From NCBI RefSeq assembly GCF_028009165.1, contig NW_026611617.1:320001-384000 (forward strand): DNA of 64,000 nt, written 5' to 3'. The notes beneath the pieces were generated by a model that was not told the DNA's origin, made no database searches, and saw nothing but the letters and a program-made list of their open reading frames with translations. Below are positions 1-10,331 of the stretch, in pieces. A program made the position numbers and the translations under genes. Source of the DNA: Akanthomyces muscarius. Its lineage: Eukaryota > Ascomycota > Sordariomycetes > Hypocreales > Cordycipitaceae. Each line of letters begins with the position of its first letter. Position 1 is the first letter of the stretch.

Positions 1-795
1 GTCGGCCACGGTGCCCTCGATGCAGACCTGGCCGGGGGGCGGCGACGACGACGACGTGGGCGGGGGGTTGCCGTGGGAAGACGACGTCGGAGGAGGGTTC
101 CCCGGCGTCGAGGTCGGCGTGGTGCTGGGGTTGCCCGGGTTGCTCGTGACGGGCGGGTTGGTGCCGAGGGAGGGCTTGGCCTGGCAGGTGCTGACGTGTA
201 GGCCGATGGTGAGAGAGGCGAGGCCGTCGCCGCCGAGGGGATCGCTGGGCCCGTGCGGGACGGTGCCGACGTAGGCGTTGAAGTTGTACAGGCCGCAGGG
301 GCAGACGTTGGAGATGTCCATGAGCGACGTCTCCTGCATGACGGTGGCGCCGCCGCGGACGAGGCCAAACTTTTGCTGGCCGACGCCGGCGGGCACGGTG
401 AAGATGTGGGCGCCGGCGGGCGCGTTTTCGGTCCTCGTCTGGCCGCCCGACGTCACGGTGATGGTGCCGGCGGACTTGAGGAACGAGGCGACGTAGACGA
501 CGTCGGGCATCGTCTGCCAGCCGTCCGGACGGCCCTCGAAGTAGTTGCCCGAGGCGTTGTTGGCGGGCCGGCCAGACGTGGTGTCGGTGGCGTCGCAGTC
601 GAGCGAGGCGAGCGTGCGGCGGTACCAGTACACAATCTGCTCGTTGTCGATGAAGTTGTCGACAGACTTGGCGCCGGCTTTGTACGCCTTGATGAAGGGC
701 TTGGAGAGGTCCAGCCAGCCGTCGTGGGGCCTGGAAAACAGTTGTAAGTACTCATTGCATGGCCATTGTATGAGGATTGCATTGGGGGGGGAGAC

Positions 796-833
<38 letters not shown>

Positions 834-1782
834 ATGTCGTTGGTCCACTTGGAGTTGCCGTCGTCGTAGTGAGGAGAGCTCAGCGGCCCGATGTAGTGCG
901 ACTCGCCGTAGTCGTTCCAGGTGACAATCTCGACCATGGGGAAGCCCTTTTGCAGCACCTCGTTCCAGCGGTCAAACAGGAGCGAGCCGCCGGGGAAGAC
1001 CCAGTTCTTGCTGAACGGGACCTCGGGCCCAAAGTGGGTGAAGAACCAGGGCGAGACGGGCGCGAGGTACGTCTTGCCTCCAAGCCAGCTCTGGTAGGCG
1101 CTGTCGCCGTCGGCAACGGACACGCTGTGGCCGCTCTTGGGCGCCTTGTTGTTGCCGTCGCTCGGCCAGCCCATCCAGTTGAGCGCGCCGTCAATCTTGT
1201 CCGCGCCCGACTGGCCCGGGTGGAAGTTGGGCACAAAGTAGACGTTTTCGCCCGCGGCATTGCGCATGCCGTCAACGTCGAGGCCGTCGCCGGCAAACGA
1301 CGAGACAAAGACGCGGTTGTCGACGCGCAGCTGCGCGGGCTTGTCCTTGTACTGCTTGATCTTGCTGCCGACGCCGCCGGCGTCCCCGGGGCTCCACCAG
1401 TTGAAGTCGAACGAGATGAAGACCTTCATGTCGTTGCGCGCCGCCGAGTCGTACGCGTAGCCCAGCTGCTGGTCCGTGTAGCCGTCGACACCAATGTTGA
1501 GCGCAAAGGCGTCGATGCCGGCCGCCTTGGCCCGGCGCATGTCATCGTCGTAGTCGTTGGCCGACGTGCGGTCGCCCACGATGCCAATCTAAGGAGACAA
1601 GATTAGTGGGTGGGAAAGATGGTGGGAGAGGCGGATGGGGTGAGTGGGAAACGCACCATGAAATGGCAAAAGACGAGACGGTCAGAGGCGCGCTCGGCAA
1701 GAGGGCCGCCGCTGGCCACGCCTGAGAGGGCTGCGGCCGTAGCGAGAGCACCCACCGCGAGTTTGCGGAGAGCACCAAGCAT
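1..1782 (-). CDS. GH71 alpha-1,3-glucanase (mutanase), 3' end cut by window edge
   Basis: Secreted glycoside hydrolase of family 71, which cleaves alpha-1,3-glucan of fungal cell walls. Exons read 1782-1657, 1588-834 and 730 to the left edge, with introns GTGCGT..AG and GTAAGT..AG and all joints in frame. The N terminus (MLGALRKLAVGAL...) is a signal peptide. The body carries GH71 signatures such as DAFALNIG, FISFDFNWW, YFVPNFHPG and EIVTWNDYGESHYIGP. After the catalytic and beta-sandwich parts comes a Pro/Ser/Thr linker (NPPPTSSS repeats). The last visible residues (GQVCIEGTVAD) look like the start of a C-terminal CBM24-type module, as in known fungal mutanases; this last point is inference. 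Intron 2 contains a (GA)n tract. The C-terminal module lies outside the window, so the domain count is open. Confidence 0.93.
787..829. repeat. (GA)n microsatellite inside GH71 intron 2
   Basis: After a run of seven G's the plus strand reads GA dinucleotides almost without interruption up to the intron donor, that is (CT)n on the transcribed strand. It lies wholly within the 103-nt intron 731-833. Confidence 0.9.
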
Positions 1783-1867
1783 ATTGACTGATTTCTTTTT
1801 GTAAATAAGTTCTCACAAGCACGAATCGCCTGTAACGAGTGAATAAAAATAATGAAGTCGGGCTCTC

Positions 1868-1879
1868 GTCTTATATAAC
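1868..1879 (-). promoter_or_regulatory. TATA element of the GH71 gene
   Basis: On the minus strand the sequence reads TTATATAAGA about 90 nt upstream of the GH71 start codon at 1782, the usual position for a fungal TATA box. Confidence 0.45.
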
Positions 1880-1882
1880 AAG

Positions 1883-3517
1883 TCCCTAGTATCACGGAGT
1901 CTAATTCCCCGCAACACTAGCATGCGCACCCGCCCCTAGCCAATGCGGATCTGTTCGACGGAGAAACGAACCGCCACTAAAGACTAGCAACTGGTTCAAT
2001 GCATGTGCTTTGTATATCGGACCGATGTGCCTGCCCGTGGTGGCACACGCTGTCAGGAAGGGCGGGCGACGTAGCATTCGTGTAAGCCGGAGCGGGACGC
2101 TAAGCAACGGGGGTCGGCGGCGGCTTGTAAGGAACAGGAAGGCCAGTAGCATACTTTGAGGCTTTTGCAGTCTAGTTGATGCAAAGCGTTGGCTAGAAAC
2201 TCCACCATAGCAACATGGCATGGTTCGAGCTGTCGGCATTCCCACAATAGGAAACAAGCGTACGAGCATGTAGAAGACCCTTTTCAGCTATCGCCGCTGC
2301 ACCGATAGGCCGACGACGAGGAGAAAGCCCGAGGTTGGGCAGAAGCCACTTTCGCGGCGGCAAAAGAAGGCGATATTGATTTTGGTGGACGAAGAAGAAA
2401 GCAGGCCGTGCGGCAGGATTGTGATGTAGGGGGATCGCATGTGCCGTGCTTACGTGTGAACTGCGATTATCGCCATGTGCGGGCATCGACGCAGTCTCAA
2501 ATTATCTATTAGCGGCTTGGCACTAGGGCAGTTTAGTACTTTAGAGTTGGGAGTTGACTGCACGACGGAATTTGCCCTTGGCGATGAAAGGGAAATCGCC
2601 GTTCACGCACGGATTAACCCGGATGGACATGTGGACTCCTCCGAAGCCAAAGGCAGCTCGTAAGTTTCATCAGATTGCAGAACCTTGCTCGTTCCGCGTT
2701 CAGCAAGTAGCTCGATAACAGGGCTGGGGGATGCACGATCGTGGGGCGCATCTCCGACGCCTGTCACTCACTGGTGGAATATTTGGCCGTCAGCCATCCC
2801 CGATGCACACTTTAGCACGAACTAGCTGGCATAGAGCTACGGGGGGACTTCAATTACCAGATGGGCCGAAGTATGGCCTACGTGAAGTGGCTGGTTGGCA
2901 TCAAAACTTTGATGCAATGATTCGTGGCAGGGGAGAGAACCGGGAAGAGGAAGGGTAATAATCGCGAGCGGGCAGGTTGAAGGGGTAGTTAATTTGTCGT
3001 TGTATTGCGGGAAATTCCCCGACAAGCTGGCAGAGCTGCAACTTAGATGCGGCAACAGGTGCTCTTCTGCTACGCTTACACTGGACGGCGGCATCTTTTG
3101 TGGACTTTTCTCAGGTTGCAAACATCTCGTACTGTGGCTTAACAGTCACCTCGCTTTCCCTTTTTCGTCGGGGACATCGGCAGCTAGGCAGTTGCTTTTT
3201 TTCTGCTCCTGTTGATTGAGTTGGCGTAGACCGGCCGTTCTGTCTGTATGCAAGTACGATCTTCAGCAGAAACCAGGCCCGGGAATGTTGATTGAGGCTC
3301 GTAACAAAAATTACAAGGCAACAAAAGCAGTAAGTCTAAGATTGTGAACATGACAAAGGAAACAATAATCCAAAGAAAGCAGCGAAACAAATACTCGAGA
3401 GAAAACTATTTTATCACAAATTTCCAAGTGAACTAGCCATTCTTGCCAAGTTTTTATCGTTCATAATCTTCTGAAAAAAAAGTCCAGAACATACCATTTA
3501 CTCTCCAGTTCTGAGCT
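1883..3517. other. intergenic stretch, no gene seen
   Basis: All reading frames are short and unrelated to any family I recognise, and no set of splice sites links them. It holds the GH71 promoter at its left end and the 3' side of a UstYa-like pseudogene at its right end. Confidence 0.5.
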
Positions 3518-4210
3518 CTAAGCCACAAATTCGTCCGCCCCATGTTTTACCGCCCATTGTTTGATCTTGTCCAAGTTGTGATATTGGCGCCACACTGTTG
3601 GCCCCGGGCGCGTCTGGTTGTGCTCAAGATTGTGCAGGAAGATATTTGGGCAATGTCCACGGAGCACATGAGAGACTGTCGCAGCAAATCGATGCAATCG
3701 TCCAGAGCCTCGGCGCTCAGCGGCTGCGGTTGTTGCGAGAGCTCTTCCGCGAGGCTGGTATATTGCGTGTACGGGTTGCTGGTATTGTTCCAAATCGGGT
3801 CGAGAAAATGCTATAAGAAGGTGCGCAGGCCGTGGAGGCATCTTTAATCGTGAAAGATCATGTTGATCGTAGTCACCAGCGTCGCCCGCAGCAACGGGAT
3901 TGGTAGGTGTGGTGCGGGCATCGTCGTGGGTTATGCGGCTAAACAGAGCTGATACTCCAAAAGCAGTGTCGGGTTAGAAAATCCAAAATAAATAAAAAAT
4001 ACAGCTGCAGTAAGCAGACGCTCGATGATACAATTCCTCCCACTTCCTCTCGTTCTCTTGCGTAGGCGGCCCTTGGTAGGGCGTCTTGCCATCTGAAACG
4101 GAATTGGGAAATACAACTAGTTGGGCTTCAACGGCTTCTCTCCCGGGATCTACGATGATGTTAATCAATAAGACTGCGCTTCGAGCCCACAAGAAGTGCG
4201 GCAGCATATG
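3518..4210 (-). pseudogene. UstYa-like (DUF3328) pseudogene, copy 2
   Basis: UstYa-family proteins are copper-type oxidases that cyclise or oxidise fungal RiPP and related peptide products. This copy is recognisable but broken. Upstream residues match the family start (AVEAQLVVFPNS.., PYQGPPTQENERKWEELY). A later frame gives RCLHGLRTFL and HFLDPIWNNTSNPYTQY, then DDCIDLLRQSLMCSVDIAQI, and a third frame ends NQTRPGP...NLDKIKQWAVKHGAD. In-frame stops lie at 3931-3933, 3844-3846 and 3811-3813, and there is a frame change near 3640. The family's two HxxHC metal motifs are both lost: FHQLHC has become FHD-stop-RC, and the second motif has lost both histidines (ALDDC). A frameshift alone could be a sequence error, but several stops plus missing ligands cannot. 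Confidence 0.75.
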
Positions 4211-4221
4211 AGGGCATGAAC

Positions 4222-4707
4222 TCACAAAGTAGTTTTAAAGGATCTGCCTGTGTAGCGACGGTCCAGATCCATATCACGTTGGCGATGATTGTCAAAATAC
4301 AGACGACCCGAAAATCTTCCAAGGGTGAACAAAGACACATCAGCTCGACAAATGAAAGCCTGGCGCATTATTTCCAAGCAGTGATCTTCAAACTAGTAAG
4401 TTGTTGTGTCGCCGACTGCTGTCCAACTGTCACTCACCAGTGTGATGTCGATTCAACCGCTCTTCCTCCTCAGTGGCATTCGGAAAATAGCTCTCCTTCC
4501 AGGTATATTACCTCAGGCGTTTCTGGTGAAGAATTGTTAGCAGTTCCCCTTTGACAAGTGATTGCAGCTGTGACCCACCAGACAGTGAAGCTCGTGATAC
4601 ACGCTGAGGCCCGCGAAATACATGTTTGGCAGCCCTGGGACTCGAATGGATGATGCGCCTATCTTTTCCAAGACTTGCTTCGGCAATGCCATGTTCATGT
4701 CTGGCAT
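4222..4707 (-). pseudogene. UstYa-like (DUF3328) pseudogene, copy 1
   Basis: Tandem neighbour of the copy at 3518-4210. Three exons (4707-4579, 4522-4438, 4385-4222) join in frame and end at TGA. The product would have both HxxHC motifs intact: YHELHCL in exon 1 and HTDHCLEIMRQAFICRADVSLF spanning exons 2-3 (the motif is HTDHC). Two things argue against function. An in-frame TAA interrupts exon 2 at 4510-4508, where the family usually has Arg, Lys or Gln before Tyr-Thr-Trp. The N-terminal membrane anchor and about 80 residues expected ahead of it are missing. It is therefore less decayed than copy 2. Stop-codon readthrough or a strain-specific mutation cannot be excluded. Confidence 0.7.
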
Positions 4708-4724
4708 GGAGTGTTAGAGCAATG

Positions 4725-6060
4725 CGCGGTGCTGCTGTACTCGGTGGCGGCTAACCGCCGTTTCGGGGAGCCTCGAACGCAGACGGTGGCGTCACCATCA
4801 ATCTCAAAGCTTTGAACTCCGCCAAACAGTCTTTTAGTCGCTCAAAGAGTATTGAAGTTGGTGGCGGTGCGCTATGGGCTGATGCCTACGCATATCTTGA
4901 CCGTGAGAATTTTGCGGCTGTCGGTACACGCAAAAGCCTAATGGGAGTGGCAGGATCTATACTTGGCGGTGAGTTGCAACCCCCTGGGCTAATATAGCCA
5001 CGTCTGACTCGCTGAGGCGGTACATTCTTTTTTCTCCGAAGGCATGCATGGTTTGTCATGCGACAATGTTGAGGAGTTCGAAGTTGTCCTTGCCAATAGT
5101 TCTGTCGTTGAAGCTTCATACGGTGTGAACTCGGATCTTTTCTGAGCCTTGAGAGAAGGAGGAAACAACTTCGGAATTATCACCAAAGTCGTATTGGATG
5201 TTTTCGACCGCGGGCCTTCGTGGTACACGTTCCAGCTATGGGACATGAGATCTATGGAGGCCGTTTTCCATCGACTGGAGCACATGACAGCAAGAATGTC
5301 TCTCGGCGTCGATATGATGGCAAAAACGCTAGGATGGGCAAATCATCTGCATGAGCTTGTCATCTTTGAGCGTAACGTCAGCTCAACGCTGCCAGAGCTT
5401 CCAATAGCCCTGCCGATGAGAAATGCCGTTCACCAGCCTTTCAAGAAGCCTCTAGCCGAGCATGAATATCGGCTAACAAACTTGGAAATGGCCCAAAAAA
5501 TGGACAAAATGAATCCGGAGGGGTTTTTCAATTATTTTGGCTCTCCCAGTCTTCAAAGCAACGCATTGTTGAATCAGTTGATCGCAAATATTTTCTTTGA
5601 TGAAGTCGAACATATTAAAGACGCGACTGGGCTCCAGATATATATTGTCTATAACTTCCTCACTCTCTCAATGATGCAACACATGAAGAGGAGGGGTGGT
5701 AATGCATTGGGTCTCAGCGCCAGCACTGGGCCACTGACGAGTAAGGTGCCAAATCTCCGCCGAAACAAATGTACTAAAAACGATTACAGTTTTGAACATA
5801 AACCTCCACTGGGCCCGAGAACTCGATACGCCACGAATGCGTTTATTCATCGTCAATTTTACCAGGAGGGCGGAACAGGCAGCTCAATCTGAGGGCTTGA
5901 TCATCCGTACATCTTCCTCAATCACTGTTTTGAAGAACAGGATCCCATCGCTAGCTATGGGCGAACCAATCACAAACGCTTACTACGAATCAGGGAGAAG
6001 GTGGATCCTAACCGTGTATTTAGCACACTGCAACCGGGGTACCATAAGCTTGTTAAGTGA
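4725..6060 (+). pseudogene. BBE-type FAD-linked oxidase pseudogene
   Basis: Relative of berberine-bridge/6-hydroxynicotine oxidases, which hold FAD covalently and act on many fungal metabolites. Pieces in order: PFRGASNADGGVTINLKALN, VGGGALWADAYAYL, GTRKSLMGVAGSILGG, an intron, FFSEGMHGLSCDNVEEFEVVLA, LREGGNNFGI, a long middle, another intron (donor near 5731), then DPIASYGRTNHKRLLRIREK and the family's end DPNRVFSTLQPGYHKL. It is broken by TAA at 4752-4754, exactly where the flavin-binding His of the GGH motif should be, and by TGA at 5143-5145, which replaces the conserved Trp of DLFWAL. A frame change follows near 5895. The first ~80 residues are absent. It is divergent from the UstYa-like copies, and the whole group looks decayed. 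Confidence 0.8.
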
Positions 6061-6061
6061 G

Positions 6062-6374
6062 TGTTTCAGCGTCTCACACTCGGATCGCTGTCTCCTGCCC
6101 GGGCTGCTGGGGACGTATCTGGAAGCTCACGGCGTGTGATGTGTAAATGGACGCGAAAGAAAACACGCTAAAAACAAACCAGGAGCGATGGAACGTTTTC
6201 AGAGAGTTGAATGCGTGTTAACGTCTAAAGAAGAAACTAGCTAGGCTGTGCGCGTAGAGCCCGGGAAGATGTAGGCGCCGCAAACGGTCCCTACCATCGC
6301 GCTCCTTCCCTTCCAGATCACCTTTTCAAATTTCTTCCGTTTGCTTATTCATGCTTCTGATTGTCCCGCGTGTA
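6062..6374. other. convergent intergenic gap
   Basis: Lies between the oxidase relic (plus) and the amidase (minus). No coding signal is visible; it should hold the 3' untranslated region of the amidase. Confidence 0.4.
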
Positions 6375-8168
6375 CTACTTTGCCTGTATGATGGGATGGA
6401 TCAGCTCCGCAATTGCCAACAGCTTCTCGTCCTCAAACTTGCGAGCCGCCAACTGCACGGAGAGAGGCAAGCCATGAAAACTCTCTGGGTCGTAGAGTGC
6501 CTCCAGTCGCTCATCTTCGGGCGAAAAGGGCTGAAAATTCTCATACTTGGCGTCAAGGTTCCGATCGACCGTCATGTTGAGAGGCAGGTTGATAGCGGGG
6601 AAATCGACACTGTTGTAAATGGAAGTGTATGAGGTATCGAACCATTGATCGAATGGCAGCGCGGTGTTGGCCGCGGTAACAGAGAGCAGAGCGTCCAAAG
6701 GCTCGCCGCTGCTGTTCCACTCGTCGTCTACAATTGTTGTAAGATTCATGAGCCTGATGTTGAGATCGTACAGCGTCTGCACGCTGATGGGGAACCGCGG
6801 GGTGTCTGGAATGAAGACCCCAGTGCGACGGACAATTTCAGTGATGGGTTCCTGCGAGATGAGCTCAGTGATTCCTTCAATGCCTTGGAAAAGAAGAAAT
6901 TCCTTGCAGAGATCCCACACTGTGCTGAGGTCAGGAGGACTGAATGGAACCAGCTCAATACCGGCTTCTCTGAGCCGATCAACGGCTGCCCTGTAGCCAC
7001 GCAGCACCGGGGGGAATAAATGAATAAAGGTGTTTGAGCTTTCCACGTCCCAAACGCCGATTCGGGGCTTCTTAGGCGCTGTCTCATTGAGCCAAGGGCT
7101 CGGATAAATCTGAATGCTTGATCTCTCCCAGGGCTGGGCATCCGAAACAATTTTGGCGACTAGACGAAGATCGCGGACCGAATGCGCAAAGAATCCCTCG
7201 CCGGCTGCAGGGCCAATTCCAATGCGACCTGGAGACCAAGGCAGATTGCGGCCGCCTGGAGGTAGTCTGGCTCCGCTTGGGCGAAAGCCAATCGCTCCAT
7301 TGGCATGGCCAGGCATGCGGCAGGACCCTGCGCCATCAGAGCCGACACCGAAGAGAGACGAGCTTGTCGCCATTGACACGCCCTCGCCGCCTGTAGATCC
7401 TCCAGCGCCAAACTGGTTGTTGTGGGCGTTCAAGGTGCGACCCCAAAGAATGCTGTTGGAGTCTGCCGCAAGTCCCGTCTGGGGCATGTTGGTCTTGGCG
7501 ATGATGATGGCACCGGCATCGATGAGAATTTGGATAAGGACGCCGTTGTCAGGCGCAATAGCGTCGGCGTTTGGGGTGAGCCCTTCGGAAGCGGCAAAGC
7601 CCTTCAAGTCCATGGCATCTTTGATTGTCATGGGGATGCCATGGAGAGGGCCAACAACGGAGCCGTTCCTCTGAAAGATGCTGTCAAGCTCCTTGGCGCG
7701 GTCGATGGCGGCCTTGAAGTTGATTTCGGTAAGGTGATTGGCCAGGGAGTGTGTTGCAGTCGCGCGCTTGCAGAAAGCAGTGACGACCTTTTCTGCTGAT
7801 AGATTTCCCGAAGCAATCCTTTTCGCGGTCTCTGTGAGATCGTACTTTGAAGTATCCGTAATGTCCAATTCCTCGGCGGACAGAATACCACTGTTGATGA
7901 CGACTTCGCGGGGGCTGAAGCTGGTGCCGTTGGACGGCGGCGTCACTTTCCATTCCGAGGGCAGAAGCGCTTCGCGCTCTGCTCTCTTGCGATTAACCGT
8001 CTTTTCCCACTGCGGGGTGTCATTTGCAGCGCGTGCAGATAACATGATGGCAGGTGAGCGGGCGATTGGTGAGCCGCGAACGTCGTGTGGGCGGTGATGA
8101 GCACCGTGTACTAGTGCTCCCTGCACAACCAAGACACCGAGAGTAGAAAGAGCAAAGGGATTTTTCAT
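6375..8168 (-). CDS. secreted amidase (amidase signature family)
   Basis: Single-exon gene for about 597 residues of the amidase signature family, which hydrolyses amides by a Ser-cisSer-Lys triad. Visible motifs are the Lys in GIPMTIKDAMD, the cis-Ser in GGSTGGEG and the nucleophile region GSDGAGSCRMP. The family usually has GGS where this has AGS, a conservative change. I chose the start at 8168 rather than the upstream ATG at 8276 for two reasons. It gives a clean signal peptide (MKNPFALSTLGVLVVQGALVHG), and a TATA box lies at 8244-8250, inside what would otherwise be coding sequence. Many N-glycosylation sites fit a secreted enzyme. The substrate is unknown. It borders the decayed oxidase/UstYa group but is itself intact. 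Confidence 0.9.
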   Translation of the reverse strand: MKNPFALSTLGVLVVQGALVHGAHHRPHDVRGSPIARSPAIMLSARAANDTPQWEKTVNRKRAEREALLPSEWKVTPPSNGTSFSPREVVINSGILSAEELDITDTSKYDLTETAKRIASGNLSAEKVVTAFCKRATATHSLANHLTEINFKAAIDRAKELDSIFQRNGSVVGPLHGIPMTIKDAMDLKGFAASEGLTPNADAIAPDNGVLIQILIDAGAIIIAKTNMPQTGLAADSNSILWGRTLNAHNNQFGAGGSTGGEGVSMATSSSLFGVGSDGAGSCRMPGHANGAIGFRPSGARLPPGGRNLPWSPGRIGIGPAAGEGFFAHSVRDLRLVAKIVSDAQPWERSSIQIYPSPWLNETAPKKPRIGVWDVESSNTFIHLFPPVLRGYRAAVDRLREAGIELVPFSPPDLSTVWDLCKEFLLFQGIEGITELISQEPITEIVRRTGVFIPDTPRFPISVQTLYDLNIRLMNLTTIVDDEWNSSGEPLDALLSVTAANTALPFDQWFDTSYTSIYNSVDFPAINLPLNMTVDRNLDAKYENFQPFSPEDERLEALYDPESFHGLPLSVQLAARKFEDEKLLAIAELIHPIIQAK

Positions 8169-8243
8169 GTCGACGAAGGGAATGAATTGTAGGCCTGAGT
8201 TGATTAGAACAGGAAAATTCTGGAAGTCCGGAGCATCTTCCGG

Positions 8244-8250
8244 TTTTATA
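8244..8250 (-). promoter_or_regulatory. TATA box of the amidase gene
   Basis: The minus strand reads TATAAAA 76-82 nt upstream of the ATG at 8168. Its place supports that start over the more distal in-frame ATG. Confidence 0.5.
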
Positions 8251-8949
8251 AGCTTTCGAGAACCATTGGCCATCAATGACGGTTACATCCCAACCACCAC
8301 AGGTACCCATGATTGCGTCTGCCAAGTTGCGCTTTAAATGAAGCTATGACAGGGCTGGGCCGAATTCGCTCACAGCGAGTTTCTAGTTACCCGTCAAATG
8401 TACATGAGGAATTGCCTACGCTACGTATTAAGTGACCGCAGCAGAACAAAGATCCCTGACCTTGCCAGATCAGTAAAAGGCCTCCGATGCAACGATACTC
8501 TTGACTAGCTCATTACGCACCGTCCTGGCTTGCCGGCAAATGTACTGGTCTCAACCCCAAAATCGAACGATCGCATCTGCAAATTGCAATTGGGGAAGTG
8601 GGATGCACCAATAGCAGCAGCATCCGAGCGGAAGACACGGACATGACTCAATCCATTAATATACTGCACCAAGCCACGCAACGACACGCTATTCTCGGCT
8701 CGCATATGATCCTGAACTAGAAAGCCGCTGACCTAATTCTACCAAACGAGCATGTGAGATTAAGGCGATGCTTTATGCTGAGGTCGCGTCGTTGACGTGA
8801 GCTGTGGCTTTGCTGGCGGCTAGCGCGACCAAGGCCAGGCTTCAGAAGCTGCGCTTGGCAATATTAAATACACATGATGTGAAAATGCATGAGACTGCTT
8901 GGCTAATAGCAAATTGTGGTTTTATAGACCTCGCAAGCATATCTGCCAG
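8251..8949. other. intergenic stretch, no gene seen
   Basis: Upstream region of the amidase and downstream region of the YdeI-type gene. Only short, featureless frames are present. Confidence 0.45.
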
Positions 8950-9675
8950 TTACAGAGTATCTCCTCTGTCCAGCAACTCTACAAACTCGGCCATCTTCCG
9001 CGTCCTCGTCTCCTCCTTCTTGACCGTCTGCAGGCGATGCAGATACGCATATCTCGCCGCCCTGCTCAGCGAGTCAAACGTCCTCGCCGCCCCGGGACGA
9101 GCGTCGAGCAGGGCGCGGAAGTCGGCCGGCACCTCTATGGTCGAGGAACCCGCGTAGGCCCTGTCCCAGCGCCCGTCGGCTCTGGCGGCGTCCACCTCTG
9201 CGGTGCCCGCGGGCAGCATGCGGCCGGCCGCGGCGAGGGCAGCCACCTTGTCCACGTTGCGCTGCGACCACGTGGATCTGCGCCGGCGCGGCGTGAAGCG
9301 CTGCAGAAAGTACCGCGCGTCGAGCGGGCGCCGCTGGCCGTCGATCCAGCCGCAGCAGAGGGCCTCGTCGATGGCCTCGTCGTACGTGACGGTCGGCATC
9401 ATGGTGCTCTTCTTCGCAATCTTGAGCCAGACGCCCGGCGCGGCGATGCCGGCTTCCACCATGTATCGCCGGAACGCTTGGGCGTCTGCAAAGGGGAGGG
9501 TCGGAATGTCCGCGGCGGCGGCTTCGGTGGAGCTCCCCAGGACTTTGGGCGGCGTGTCCAACGAGACCTCTGATTTGATTGCACGAGATGATATCCTTGA
9601 TCGCGGTTTGGTACCATCAGGGGCTGAGGGTTGTTGTGTCGCGGCGTTGGCGAGCCGCGAAGACCGACGCGCCAT
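8950..9675 (-). CDS. YdeI/OmdA-family protein
   Basis: About 241 residues, intronless. The core reads FADAQAFRRYMVEAG...GVWLKIAKKSTMMPTVTYDEAIDEALCCGWIDGQ, then RRRRSTWSQRNVDKVAALAAAGRM. This is the pattern of the YdeI/OmpD-associated (OmdA) family, in bacteria linked to resistance to polymyxin-type stress and of unknown role in fungi. The C terminus has the usual DFRALLDARPGAARTFDSLS and YLHRLQTVKKEETRTRK segments. A basic N-terminal tail (MARRSSRLANAA) precedes the domain. An in-frame ATG at 9738 would add 21 residues; I prefer 9675 because the tail then starts like those of relatives. No signal peptide or membrane segment is seen. Confidence 0.8.
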   Translation of the reverse strand: MARRSSRLANAATQQPSAPDGTKPRSRISSRAIKSEVSLDTPPKVLGSSTEAAAADIPTLPFADAQAFRRYMVEAGIAAPGVWLKIAKKSTMMPTVTYDEAIDEALCCGWIDGQRRPLDARYFLQRFTPRRRRSTWSQRNVDKVAALAAAGRMLPAGTAEVDAARADGRWDRAYAGSSTIEVPADFRALLDARPGAARTFDSLSRAARYAYLHRLQTVKKEETRTRKMAEFVELLDRGDTL

Positions 9676-10331
9676 AGCTACAAGGCGCGGTGCTCGAAGC
9701 TCTGCCAAATGCGCTCCAACGAGTTTTATCAATGGCATTCAAAGCAAGGGGGGGAAGGGCCTCGGTTATCAGTTTAAAGATGCATCATTCGGCGCGCTCT
9801 CGGGCTCTGTTGCTGCCGGAACGCTTGGTCATCTCAGAAGGTGAGAGTTGGGATCCATGTGCTGGCGCGGAGGCGCCTTTTTAGTTCCCTAGCGAACAGC
9901 GTAAGCATGAAGTGTTTTGGCGCTTTTGTAAGAGCTTTCATAGCGGTCCGACCAGCAAGGCTTAACTTCTACAGTGGGTTGAAGGCAATTCCGAGCGAAC
10001 TGCCACCAAATCGCCATACATTAGCGCTCGGAATTACCTGGAGGCACTCTAAGGCCAGGCCACTTGGATAGTGCTACAGTTGACACCATCTCCCATAATT
10101 CTTACTATTTAAGTCTAATGAAAAATTTGCCTATTTTTCTATTTTTGCTGTTTCTTTTACTAATATTTTTTCCAGTTTAAACTCTAGAATGCCGCGACCT
10201 AGCGCTGCTCGTCATGCATTTTCCTTCTATCCTCCGATCATGAAGTTGGCTGCGGAACATGGATAAATAACGTTCAATTATTTTAAAGTGCATACTATGT
10301 ACCAGTTATGTATTAACCATGAGTGCTATCT
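9676..10331. other. intergenic stretch with an 11-bp inverted repeat
   Basis: No gene is seen. The left third belongs to the YdeI-type promoter. The right part (about 10085-10320) is AT-rich and serves as the 3' flank of the metalloprotease-like gene. Confidence 0.45.
9987..10035. repeat. perfect 11-bp inverted repeat
   Basis: AATTCCGAGCG at 9987-9997 is matched by its exact reverse complement at 10025-10035 across a 27-nt loop. It could be a hairpin or a leftover end of a small element. No target duplication was identified. Confidence 0.5.

Noticed and set aside
453..848. 131-codon minus-strand frame in the GH71 gene
   Set aside because: Ser/Leu and Pro/Ser low-complexity product of the (CT)n tract and of GH71 sequence in another frame.
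545..1606. 353-codon plus-strand frame opposite GH71
   Set aside because: Antisense shadow of a well-supported GH71 exon; composition is Val/Ala/Arg-rich with no domain.
8168..8276. upstream in-frame ATG for the amidase
   Set aside because: It would bury the signal peptide and place a TATA box inside the coding region.
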